DNA of 64,000 nt from Clostridium porci (GTDB lineage: Bacteria > Bacillota > Clostridia > Lachnospirales > Lachnospiraceae). Position 1 is the stretch's first letter. Each line of letters starts with the position of its first letter. The translations under genes were made by a program, and so were the position numbers. The stretch spans positions 248,001-312,000 of the forward strand of contig NZ_VUMD01000002.1 in NCBI RefSeq assembly GCF_009696375.1. Reading direction: 5' to 3'. Below, piece after piece: positions 27,466 through 35,126 of the stretch. Under the pieces are notes generated by a model. The model did not search any database and was not told the DNA's origin. It saw only the letters and a list, made by a program, of their open reading frames with translations.

Positions 27466-27515
27466 AAAAAGTACCGGAATAAGCTTGAGAAATCTATCGC
27501 TTATCCGGTACTTTT
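27466..27515. terminator. Bidirectional terminator between convergent genes
   Basis: AAAGTACCGGAATAAGC pairs with GCTTATCCGGTACTTTT (one bulged A), flanked by A and T runs, so it can serve both the Cys-repeat gene and the minus-strand NusG-II gene. AAGCGATAG (27456-27464) can alternatively pair with CTATCGCTT (27494-27502), which excludes the terminator stem. Confidence 0.8.
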
Positions 27516-27525
27516 ATGTAGTTCA

Positions 27526-27876
27526 CTATTTGTTTCCAATAATTGTGACAATCATCTTATTTGGCAGACAAACGATGGTGTCGCTGCTTAAATGCTTTTG
27601 ACCCTGGTGAATACACACCTTGTCAGGGCAGCTGGCCTGGCTGCACCAGATTTGTCTGTCCTTAACAATCAGGTGGTTAAAGCCCCCGCTGCTTCCTGTG
27701 ATCGTCACTTCTGTGTCTTTGCTCAGATCCAGCTGTTCCACAACCTCTCCGTCCACGGTTATCTCAGCGGTAGCAGCCGGTGCAGGGCGAAAGAACCGAA
27801 TCATCCCCAAGGCGGCCAAGGCAATCAGCAGAAGCGTTGCGATCAGTATGAAATCCCGTTTCTGTAATAGCTTCAT
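27526..27876 (-). CDS. NusG domain II-containing membrane-anchored protein
   Basis: A 116-aa protein with one N-terminal membrane segment (ILIATLLLIALAALGMI) and an outside-facing NusG-domain-II fold carrying the cysteine motif CSQASCPDKVCIHQGQ and IVCLPNKMIV. Such proteins are encoded with Gx transporters and FMN-binding proteins, and in Listeria-type flavin-based extracellular electron transfer loci. It is translationally coupled: its ATG overlaps the TAA of the FMN-binding gene. The function of the family is not settled. Confidence 0.85.
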   Translation of the reverse strand: MKLLQKRDFILIATLLLIALAALGMIRFFRPAPAATAEITVDGEVVEQLDLSKDTEVTITGSSGGFNHLIVKDRQIWCSQASCPDKVCIHQGQKHLSSDTIVCLPNKMIVTIIGNK

Positions 27877-28379
27877 TATTCTGCTGCCTGCTTCAGACAG
27901 TCCTCCAGGCCATTAACAAAGGGATAAATATTGATGCTGACAGAAGCGATGGTATCCATTGCGTAGCCTTGTTCATTGGCAAGGCCGGAAACCTTCTGAT
28001 GTTCAATTACATAGTTTGCCACAGAATTGGCCTGTTCAGCCCAGGTAGGGCCTGACTCAGTCATTACGTACTGGCCGTCCATGGAAAGCTTTCTCTTACT
28101 CTCGCCTTTTTCATTAAAGGCATCCCAAGAGCAGGAGGTGATAATGCCGTCCTCCACGGTGATGGACACACGCTCTTTCCAGCCTGAATCATCGAACTGG
28201 GAAGCTTCATAGGTGTAAGCGCCGTCTGTCAGAGGATATTCCGGCCGGGCGTTTGTAATGGGTCCTCTCAAGGTACGGTACAGAGGGCCGGAGATAGCGA
28301 TTACGATAAGGGAGAGAAGGGCCATAATAACAATACCGGCAATGCTTTTGGATGTCTGTTTCATTGGTTCTTTGCTCAT
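27876..28379 (-). CDS. Membrane-anchored FMN-binding domain protein
   Basis: A 167-aa protein with one N-terminal membrane span (IVIMALLSLIVIAISG) and an extracytoplasmic FMN_bind domain (DGAYTYEASQFDDSGW, VSITVEDGIITSCSW, WAEQANSVANYVIEHQ). Family members carry FMN covalently on a Thr in an SGAT motif. Here the matching position reads DTIASVSIN, so the canonical Thr is missing and either Ser is used or FMN is bound differently. ATG 28379 has AAGGAG 8 bases upstream; the frame continues upstream without a site. Confidence 0.8.
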   Translation of the reverse strand: MSKEPMKQTSKSIAGIVIMALLSLIVIAISGPLYRTLRGPITNARPEYPLTDGAYTYEASQFDDSGWKERVSITVEDGIITSCSWDAFNEKGESKRKLSMDGQYVMTESGPTWAEQANSVANYVIEHQKVSGLANEQGYAMDTIASVSINIYPFVNGLEDCLKQAAE

Positions 28380-28492
28380 TGTAACACTCCTTGCGTATAG
28401 TAGTTTTCCATCCAGAAAACGGATATTGTTTATATTATCATAAAATATGCGGATGTACAATCAGTTTTCCCTGGAATCATGGAACTAATTAT

Positions 28493-28518
28493 GGTATAAT
28501 ATCGCGAGATATAATACC
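28493..28518. promoter_or_regulatory. Palindrome over a divergent promoter
   Basis: GGTATAATAT, six bases (CGCGAG), then ATATAATACC, matching at 9 of 10 positions per arm. On the plus strand it contains an extended -10 (TGGTATAAT) for the Gx-transporter leader; on the minus strand it contains TATTAT for the FMN-binding/NusG-II pair. It could be a shared operator. Confidence 0.5.
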
Positions 28519-28739
28519 GCGCTGGTTCAGTGACACGGGAAAGCGTGGCAGAACACCAAGCTGAACCATGTGAATATCCCCAGGAGGGATGACGTTCACG
28601 GAGAAATACCATAGCTGGAGAATTGGGTATAATAGCCCCAGTTGTGTTCCGGGTTGATCCGGTGATAGGCGAAGGAGTGTTTCATCATATGGAGGCTGGG
28701 GGCTATAGGCAGCGGAAATATATGACCAGGAGAATATCC
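28503..28739 (+). ncRNA. Structured 5' leader of the Gx transporter gene
   Basis: The roughly 230-base leader folds into clear helices: TGGTTCAG (28523-28530) with CTGAACCA (28561-28568), enclosing CACG-GGAAAG-CGTG; GTGAA (28570-28574) with TTCAC (28595-28599), enclosing ATCCC-CAGGA-GGGAT; and CTGG...GGG/CCC...CCAG near 28614-28640. This looks like a cis-regulatory RNA. I could not match it to TPP, cobalamin, FMN, SAM or T-box consensus sequences. Confidence 0.45.
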
Positions 28740-29258
28740 ATGTCCGTAAAAAAAAATATATTAACAAAAAAGCTGGCTCTGCTGGGCCTTTTAATCGCTC
28801 TGGCTGTTGTTCTGGGATACGTGGAATCCCTGGTTCCCGTCTATCTGGGCGCGCCTGGGGTGAAGCTGGGGCTGGCAAACCTGGTTACGATGGTAAGCCT
28901 TTACTGTATGGGAGTGAGGGAAACGATCCTCGTAAACGGAGTGCGGATTCTGTTTACCGGTTTTATCTTTGGCCCGCCCTCTGCCATTCTTTTTGGAGGC
29001 GCGGGGGCCGTATTAAGCCTTTTGGTTATGTATGTGTGTAAAAAATACCGTCTTTTTGGAATGGTGGGCGTAAGCATACTGGGAGGAGTGGCCCACAATG
29101 TGGGGCAGTTTCTGATGGCAGCCTTTGTGGTTCATACCTTTGGAGTATTTTCCTATCTGCCAGTGCTTCTGGCGGCTGGAACAGCGGCAGGAGCGCTGGT
29201 GGGGCTTTTGGGAGGCATGATTGTACTGCGTGTGAGCGGTATTTTAAAAAATTTTTAA
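28740..29258 (+). CDS. Gx transporter family protein
   Basis: A 172-aa hydrophobic protein with about five membrane spans, of the family once called heptaprenyl diphosphate synthase component I. Landmarks are PGVKLGLANLVTMVSLY, RILFTGFIFGPPSAILFGGAGA and GGVAHNVGQFLMAA. ATG 28740 follows AGGAGA; the longer frame from 28623 has no ribosome site. Related to ECF-type S components, its substrate is unknown, though genomic links point to flavin or quinone-related traffic. It is divergent from the FMN-binding/NusG-II pair. Confidence 0.85.
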   Translation: MSVKKNILTKKLALLGLLIALAVVLGYVESLVPVYLGAPGVKLGLANLVTMVSLYCMGVRETILVNGVRILFTGFIFGPPSAILFGGAGAVLSLLVMYVCKKYRLFGMVGVSILGGVAHNVGQFLMAAFVVHTFGVFSYLPVLLAAGTAAGALVGLLGGMIVLRVSGILKNF

Positions 29259-29353
29259 TATAGATCCGAAAAAATGACATTGTCACCTGAGGAGGCGGGA
29301 GATATAATAAAAAGGATTTAAAACAGAAAGAAGAGAAGAGGGAGGGTTTTGCT

Positions 29354-30874
29354 ATGGTTTATAAAGCGATAGAGGGGCTGGTGCGGTATGGCCTGAACAG
29401 GGGACTTATTCAGGAAGCGGATGCCATATACGCCAGGAATCAGATTCTGGACGCGCTGATGCTGGATGAATTTGAGATGCCGGAGGGGACGGTTCCCTGC
29501 GAGGATTTAGAGGCCATACTTAAGGAGCTTTTGGACTATGCCGCAGAGACGGGAGTTCTAAAGGAGGACAGCGTGGTATATCGGGATCTGCTGGATACTA
29601 GGCTTATGAACTGCCTGATGCCAAGACCCAGCGAGGTAGAGAGGGAATTCTGGCGCTATTATGAGGAGTCTCCGAAGGAAGCTACGGACTGGTACTATAA
29701 GCTGAGCCAGGACTCCGATTACATACGCCGCTATCGTATTAAAAAGGATATGAAGTGGGTTACAAAGACGCCCTACGGGAACCTGGACATCACCGTGAAT
29801 CTGTCTAAGCCGGAAAAGGACCCAAAGGCAATTGCGGCAGCAAAGCTGGCTAAGCAGAGCGGTTATCCCAAGTGTCAGCTATGCATGGAAAATGTAGGCT
29901 ATGCAGGCCGCGGGAATCATCCTCCGAGAAACAACCACAGAATTATTTCTATTAGGATGAATGGCAGCCAGTGGGGCTTCCAGTATTCCCCATATGTATA
30001 TTATAATGAGCATTGCATCGTATTTAATGGTCAGCATGTTCCAATGAAAATAGACAGAGCCACCTTTCAGAAGCTGTTTGATTTTATTAAGCAGTTTCCC
30101 CACTATTTTCTGGGCTCCAATGCGGATCTCCCAATTGTAGGAGGGTCGATACTGAGCCATGATCACTTCCAGGGAGGGAGATATACCTTTGCGATGGCCG
30201 AAGCAGGAATTGAACGATATTTTACCATGAAAGGATATGAAGATGTTGAGGCGGGAATTGTGTTCTGGCCGATGTCGGTTCTGCGTCTGCGGGCAAAGAG
30301 TACGGAGCGCCTCATTGAGCTGGGAGATAAGATTCTTACCTGCTGGAGAGGGTATACGGACGAGGAGGCATTTATTTTTGCTGAAACAGATGGGGAGCCT
30401 CATAACACCATCACCCCCATTGCCCGCAAGGCAGGAGAGCTGTATGAGCTGGATTTGGTGCTGCGCAATAATATTACCACAGATGAATTTCCTCTGGGCG
30501 TATATCATCCCCACCAGGAGCTGCATCATATAAAGAAGGAGAATATCGGCCTGATTGAGGTTATGGGCTTGGCTGTATTGCCCTCTCGGCTTAAGACTGA
30601 GCTGACGGCACTGGCAGATTATATTATCAATGGGAAGGATATTCGCGGCGACGAGGAGCTTGGGAAGCATGCAGACTGGGTGGAGGGATTCCTTTCTGCT
30701 TATAAGCAGAAGGGGATTGCTGTCACTGGAGAGAATGTGGAGCAGATTCTTAAGGAGGAAGTAGGGCATGTGTTTGCACGGGTGCTGGAGCATGCAGGCG
30801 TGTACAAATGCGATGAAGAGGGGCGCAGGCGATTTAGTAAATTTTTAAAGACGGCTGGCTTTAAGGAAGCCTAG
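29354..30874 (+). CDS. galT: UDP-glucose--hexose-1-phosphate uridylyltransferase, class II
   Basis: A 506-aa enzyme of the Firmicutes-type GalT class, which moves UMP from UDP-glucose to galactose-1-phosphate in the Leloir pathway. It contains CQLCMENVGYAGRGNHPPRNNHR, split here around CQLC and the downstream histidines, GGSILSHDHFQGG with the HxHxQ-like active site, and EFPLGVYHPHQELHHIKKENIG near the C-terminus. It is alone, but the alpha-galactoside operon 3 kb away would supply galactose. Confidence 0.93.
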   Translation: MVYKAIEGLVRYGLNRGLIQEADAIYARNQILDALMLDEFEMPEGTVPCEDLEAILKELLDYAAETGVLKEDSVVYRDLLDTRLMNCLMPRPSEVEREFWRYYEESPKEATDWYYKLSQDSDYIRRYRIKKDMKWVTKTPYGNLDITVNLSKPEKDPKAIAAAKLAKQSGYPKCQLCMENVGYAGRGNHPPRNNHRIISIRMNGSQWGFQYSPYVYYNEHCIVFNGQHVPMKIDRATFQKLFDFIKQFPHYFLGSNADLPIVGGSILSHDHFQGGRYTFAMAEAGIERYFTMKGYEDVEAGIVFWPMSVLRLRAKSTERLIELGDKILTCWRGYTDEEAFIFAETDGEPHNTITPIARKAGELYELDLVLRNNITTDEFPLGVYHPHQELHHIKKENIGLIEVMGLAVLPSRLKTELTALADYIINGKDIRGDEELGKHADWVEGFLSAYKQKGIAVTGENVEQILKEEVGHVFARVLEHAGVYKCDEEGRRRFSKFLKTAGFKEA

Positions 30875-30905
30875 AAGGCGCACCCTCGTTTTTAAAGCTT
30901 GCTTC

Positions 30906-32315
30906 TTATTTTTCTGTGTGGGGCAGGCGGCCTCTTAAAAACCGCTTTTTCAACTCTCTCCAGTGAAAGGGAAGCAAGGGATATATATAGCTCTTTCCCG
31001 CGATAGTCCGATTGAATATAATGGAGCATACTGCAAAGCTGGTTCCCAGAATATAGCCCCAGATATTAAATAGGGCGGTCAGTATTAAAATGATAATGCG
31101 CATAAATTTCATGGCATAGCCCAGCTCGAAGCTGGCCTGAGAATAGTTTGCAATGGTTACAAAGGCCATATACAGCATAGTCTCGGTGTTAAACCACCCG
31201 GATTTTACAGCATATTCTCCCAACACAATACCGGCGATAACACTGAGGGGAGTTGTCAGCATATTGGGAGTATTGATAGCTGCCAGTCTCAAGCCGTCAA
31301 TGGCAAATTCCAGTATCAGAAGCTGCCATATGAGAGGGACGTTTAATGGGTCTGAAAGCTGGATAAAGGCCAGCCAGTCTGGTATAAGATTGGTGTTCTG
31401 TATAAGGAGCAGCCAGGTGGGCGTCAGCATCAGGGAAAGGATGGATATTGCCATCCTGGATAGACGCAGATAGGTGCCTGTAATAGGTGGAAAATAGTAG
31501 TCGTCTGCTTCCTCAATGATGTCAAAAACGGAGGAGGGCAGTATCATAGCTGAGGGGGAGTTGTCTACCAGAATAACGATATTTCCCTCCAGCAAAGAGG
31601 CGGCTGCTGTATCCGGCCGTTCGGAGAACTTAAATTTAGGAAAGGGATTGAACCATTTGTGGGGGAAGATGCACTCTGCCAGACTTTCCTGGTTCATTGT
31701 AAGGGCATCTACCTTCAGCTTTTTAATCCGGCTTTTGATGGTGTCCAAGAGCTTGTTATCCACCCGGCTTTCCATGTAGCAGATGGCTATATCTGTGTGG
31801 GAGCTTTCGCCTGCCGTCATGATTTCTATGGTAAGCTTGGGATCTCGGATACGGCGGCGTATAAGAGCTGTATTAAAGATTAGCGTTTCCACAAATCCGT
31901 CTCTGGAACCCCGCATTACTTTATCCTTTTCCGGTTCGCTGACTCCTCTTGCAGGGTAGGTACGGCAGTCGATGGTAATGCATTTATCATAACCGTCGAT
32001 GAACAGGCAGGAGACCCCGGAGAGAAGCTGGATAATCATGTCGGTATCGTTGGTTAGAAGGCCGATTTCCCCGTAGGGTACATACCGTTTGGAAAAGCTG
32101 TGAGCGTCCTGGGGCATATCCTCCGGCTTAATGGAGGAGAAGGCCTGAAGAATTTTAAGCAGAGAATCATCTTTTGTAAAGCCATCTATAAAGTAGAGAC
32201 AGGCTTCCCGGCCTCCTATATGGATGATCCGGTAGACCACGTCAAAATTTGTCTGGACATTCAGCTTCTTGTGAAGGTACGTAATATTGTCTGTTAAATT
32301 TGGAGAAAAATTCAT
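30906..32315 (-). CDS. GerA family spore germination receptor subunit A
   Basis: A 469-aa protein: a soluble N-terminal half (FVETLIFNTALIRRRIRDP and SESCIF-like region) and a C-terminal half with several membrane spans (the PPITGTYLRLSRM start is diagnostic). It matches the A subunit of GerA-type nutrient receptors in the spore inner membrane. ATG 32315 has AAAGGA 8 bases upstream. The usual B and C subunit genes are absent on both sides, so it is an orphan subunit. Confidence 0.88.
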   Translation of the reverse strand: MNFSPNLTDNITYLHKKLNVQTNFDVVYRIIHIGGREACLYFIDGFTKDDSLLKILQAFSSIKPEDMPQDAHSFSKRYVPYGEIGLLTNDTDMIIQLLSGVSCLFIDGYDKCITIDCRTYPARGVSEPEKDKVMRGSRDGFVETLIFNTALIRRRIRDPKLTIEIMTAGESSHTDIAICYMESRVDNKLLDTIKSRIKKLKVDALTMNQESLAECIFPHKWFNPFPKFKFSERPDTAAASLLEGNIVILVDNSPSAMILPSSVFDIIEEADDYYFPPITGTYLRLSRMAISILSLMLTPTWLLLIQNTNLIPDWLAFIQLSDPLNVPLIWQLLILEFAIDGLRLAAINTPNMLTTPLSVIAGIVLGEYAVKSGWFNTETMLYMAFVTIANYSQASFELGYAMKFMRIIILILTALFNIWGYILGTSFAVCSIIFNRTIAGKSYIYPLLPFHWRELKKRFLRGRLPHTEK

Positions 32316-32495
32316 GGTTTTTTCCTTTCTGTTTTTGAACAGCCTTGAATGAAAATCAAATGTAAAGTAAGTATGTACCAAATTGCTCCAAAATATTCAG
32401 ATAGCATGGGCCTGCCTGATGTGCACAGATGGAAGAATTTTATATAAAAATTGGGATTTGAAAGAAAAAAATTCACTATTATGCACAAAGAAGCA

Positions 32496-32524
32496 TTGAC
32501 AAATGACAGAATCAGTGCTATAGT
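32496..32524 (+). promoter_or_regulatory. Consensus sigma-A promoter of the candidate sRNA
   Basis: TTGACA (32496-32501), exactly 17 bases, TATAGT (32519-32524). No plus-strand protein gene follows before a terminator. Confidence 0.75.
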
Positions 32525-32530
32525 GTCCAT

Positions 32531-32659
32531 GTAAGAAGCACAAAGGAGTGCCTTACAGGTTTTGTTTGGTATGGGGATGCCAGATAAACTAATAGTGTGA
32601 CGGTTTTAGATCGTGACTGAGAGCTGCTTTCTGTGGGGGAAAGGCAGCTCTCGCTTTTT
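32531..32659 (+). ncRNA. Candidate small RNA of about 130 nt
   Basis: The transcript predicted from the promoter above ends in a strong intrinsic terminator (GAGAGCTGC 32619-32627 with GCAGCTCTC 32644-32652, then GCTTTTT). Inside are a stem GTAAG..GCAC with GTGC..CTTAC whose loop is AAAGGA, and a second stem GGTAT/ATGCC with a GGGG loop. No ORF of useful length is present. A ribosome-site-like purine loop is typical of regulatory RNAs that bind mRNAs or sequester proteins. Confidence 0.55.
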
Positions 32660-32711
32660 ATGCTATCGTTCAGCCGTAGGCTTTTGATGATCTACTTTGA
32701 GCTTTGGCAGG

Positions 32712-33551
32712 CTAAGGAAGCTGCTTTAGATACTGCGTACGGTAGTAATGTGGCGACAATCCCACATTTCTCTTAAAGGCTTTGGAAAATGTAAAGGAAT
32801 CACTATAGCCTACAGCATAGGCAATATTCTGAATCGAAAACTCTCCCTTCTCTAGCATGAGACGCGCCTGCTTCATACGGTAGGAAACAAGATATTCCTG
32901 TGGTGTGCGGCCGGTGGCGTTTTTAAACAGCCTTGTCATATAGCTGCGCTCCAGGCCGCAGACATGGGCGAGCTCGTCCATATGAAAAGGCTCGCTGTAT
33001 TTGACATGAATATAGCCTATAATTTTTTTAATATAGGCCAGCTTGTGGTTGACCGTAGTCATACATTCATTTGTTGAAAGACACTTGAGACAGTCAAATA
33101 ATTCATAGGTTTTCCCAATACAATATAATTCCCTGTGGTGGCTGGACAGAAATTCCTTCATGATGGATTCCACGTTATTTGGATATTCGGAGGATATAAA
33201 AACAGGATTCGCTTTGTGCAGCCCTGAAGCCTGAAAGGATTCATGGGCCTGGGGGCCATCCAGATGGATCCATATATAATTCCAGGGATCCTTGCTGTCT
33301 GCTATATAGTATGCCAGTATATCAGGCGGGATAATGAAGCCCTGATGGGCACAGACGGGATAGTCCTTATCCTCTATAGTCAGAGTTCCCTTCCCGGATA
33401 TAAGATAATGGAAAATATAATGGCTTCGGATAATGGGGCCGTAGGAGTAGGAAGGCGGACAAGCCTGGCAGCCTATTTCATATAGCTGAAGATCGGCGCA
33501 GGAATCATAATTGATAAAATAGCGTTCATCATAGGTTTTTTTAAAGGCCAT
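32712..33551 (-). CDS. AraC family regulator of the alpha-galactoside operon
   Basis: A 279-aa regulator with an N-terminal cupin-like sugar-sensing domain (YIFHYLISGKGTLTIEDK) and a C-terminal double helix-turn-helix (LAHVCGLERSYMTRLFKNATGRTPQEYL and the second helix AYAVGYSDSFTFSKAFKRNVGLSP, given in part). It resembles MsmR/RafR-type activators. It is divergent from the sugar ABC operon, and repeated TGACAT half-sites lie between the two. Confidence 0.92.
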   Translation of the reverse strand: MAFKKTYDERYFINYDSCADLQLYEIGCQACPPSYSYGPIIRSHYIFHYLISGKGTLTIEDKDYPVCAHQGFIIPPDILAYYIADSKDPWNYIWIHLDGPQAHESFQASGLHKANPVFISSEYPNNVESIMKEFLSSHHRELYCIGKTYELFDCLKCLSTNECMTTVNHKLAYIKKIIGYIHVKYSEPFHMDELAHVCGLERSYMTRLFKNATGRTPQEYLVSYRMKQARLMLEKGEFSIQNIAYAVGYSDSFTFSKAFKRNVGLSPHYYRTQYLKQLP

Positions 33552-33599
33552 TGACAGCTCCTTTCCTGGTAAGTAAGGTTTTATGAAAACAGGTCATTA

Positions 33600-33701
33600 A
33601 GACATTTTACCATATGTTTTTCGGCTAAAGCAATGATCAAAAGACACAAATTGACATGTGAAAGCGATAAGCTGACATTTTCATAGAATAAAAAATATGC
33701 T
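33600..33701 (+). promoter_or_regulatory. AraC half-sites and promoter of the alpha-galactoside operon
   Basis: TGACAT occurs at 33652-33657 and 33673-33678, a spacing of 21 bp (two helical turns, same face), and AGACAT at 33600-33605. The proximal copy overlaps a -35 (CTGACA 33672-33677) placed 18 bases before TATGCT (33696-33701). This is the layout of class II activation by an AraC-type dimer. Confidence 0.5.
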
Positions 33702-33738
33702 TCAATAGAAATATAAAAATGTTGCAGAAGGGAGAAGA

Positions 33739-35058
33739 ATGATGATGAAACGATGGATCTGTTTTGTGGCCGGCACAATATTAGCGGCAGGAATGATGGC
33801 TGGATGCGGCAGCTCAGGCAATGAGCAGGAACAGGGGATGTCCCAGGCAGCGGCTGATATGGCAAAGGCCGGCGCTTCAGGGACAGAAGGTACTGTCACA
33901 ATCAGCTATGGATGCTGGGATTCCAATCAGGGGGAGCTGCTTCGCACAGTGGCCGATGAATTTGAAAAGGAAAACCCGAATATTAAAATTGATATTCAGG
34001 TAAATAGCTGGGATAATTACTGGACGGCACTGGAAGCTGCGGCAACCGGAGGTTCCCTTCCAGATACCTTCTGGATGCACTCCAACAATATCTATTATTA
34101 TGGAGCCAATGACCAGCTGATGGATCTGACCCCATACATTGAAGCGAGCGATAAGGTAGATCTTTCAAATTACCCGGAAGGCTTAGCGGGAATATACAAT
34201 ATAAATGGCAAACAGTATGCGGTGCCAAAGGATTACGATACCATAGCCCTCTGGTATAATAAAACTTTATTTGACGAAGCGGGAATTGCCTATCCAGATG
34301 ATACCTGGACCTGGGCGGATTTAAAGGAAGCGGCAAAGCGTCTCACGAAGGATGACAAAAGCCAGTATGGCTTCTGCGCAGGCTTACATAATCAGGAGGG
34401 ATATTATAATTTTGTATATCAGAACGGCGGGGAAATTATCACGAAGGACAAGAAATCAGGATATGATGAATCAGCCACCGTTTCAGGAATTGAAGAGTAT
34501 TTCAGCTATGTAAAGGAAGGGTTGTCACCGGAGATTTACGACGATAAGGCGCGGGCTGAGGCGATTGAAAACGGACTGTGCGCCATGGGGTTATTTGGCT
34601 CATGGAATTTATCCGGATTTGCTTCGTCAGATTTTATGAAGGAGAATTTTGACTGTGCGGTTCTGCCTATGTCCAATGAGGGCGGGAGGGCCTCTATTTT
34701 TAACGGTCTCGGAAATGGGATGTCTGCTACCTGTGAACATCCAGATGAAGCATGGAAATGGATTGAATATTTAAGCAGCAGGGAAGGGCAAATCCGTCAG
34801 GCTGAGCTTGGTATTGCCATTTCTGCATATAATGGCTCCTCCGATGCCTTTGCAAAAGCATATCCTATGTTTAACACCCAGTGCTATATTGATATGGTAG
34901 ACTATGCTCAGATTCGTCCCTACTCCAATCAGACCAGCATTTGGGAGGATAAGGCATATGAGCTTTTAAAAAATGCCTATGCCGGTAAGGAGGATACTCT
35001 GACGGCCTGCCAGAATGTAGCCAATATGATGAACGAAGCGCTGGCGGCAGAGGATTAA
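33739..35058 (+). CDS. Sugar ABC transporter substrate-binding lipoprotein
   Basis: A 439-aa lipoprotein with a signal peptide ending in MAGC and a family 1 solute-binding domain (GCWDSNQGELLRTVADEFE, FWMHSNNIYYYG, KDYDTIALWYNKTLFDEAG). Given the GH36 alpha-galactosidase in the same operon it probably binds raffinose, melibiose or stachyose. GGGAGAAG precedes three clustered ATGs, of which the first was taken. A hairpin follows the gene and may enrich its mRNA. Confidence 0.9.
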   Translation: MMMKRWICFVAGTILAAGMMAGCGSSGNEQEQGMSQAAADMAKAGASGTEGTVTISYGCWDSNQGELLRTVADEFEKENPNIKIDIQVNSWDNYWTALEAAATGGSLPDTFWMHSNNIYYYGANDQLMDLTPYIEASDKVDLSNYPEGLAGIYNINGKQYAVPKDYDTIALWYNKTLFDEAGIAYPDDTWTWADLKEAAKRLTKDDKSQYGFCAGLHNQEGYYNFVYQNGGEIITKDKKSGYDESATVSGIEEYFSYVKEGLSPEIYDDKARAEAIENGLCAMGLFGSWNLSGFASSDFMKENFDCAVLPMSNEGGRASIFNGLGNGMSATCEHPDEAWKWIEYLSSREGQIRQAELGIAISAYNGSSDAFAKAYPMFNTQCYIDMVDYAQIRPYSNQTSIWEDKAYELLKNAYAGKEDTLTACQNVANMMNEALAAED

Positions 35059-35081
35059 TCGAATCAGTATTGTGTCAGGTA

Positions 35082-35112
35082 TTGCAGCAGTGAAGCACAC
35101 TGCTGCAATTTT
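35082..35112 (+). terminator. Intercistronic stem-loop after the binding-protein gene
   Basis: TTGCAGCAGTG, loop AAGCA, CACTGCTGCAA, then TTTTA. A partial terminator or 3' stabiliser here would give more binding protein than permease, as in many ABC operons. Confidence 0.65.
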
Positions 35113-35126
35113 ATAGAAGGTGGATT

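Larger units (their letters stand above)
32330..32711. other. Spacer between gerA and the AraC regulator
   Basis: This 380-base spacer lies between two minus-strand genes. Its plus strand carries a complete promoter-terminator unit (32496-32659) described separately. A minus-strand frame over 32312-32530 runs through the promoter and has no credible start. Confidence 0.6.

Noticed and set aside
28509-28522. T-box-like ACCGCG motif in the Gx transporter leader
   Set aside because: The required GGGTGG half is missing, there is no tRNA-pairing specifier domain upstream and no terminator follows.
29879-30793. 304-codon minus-strand frame opposite galT
   Set aside because: galT is unambiguous, and the opposite frame has no domain signature or ribosome site.
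32312-32530. 72-codon hydrophobic minus-strand frame
   Set aside because: Overlaps the gerA start and the consensus plus-strand promoter and has no ribosome site.
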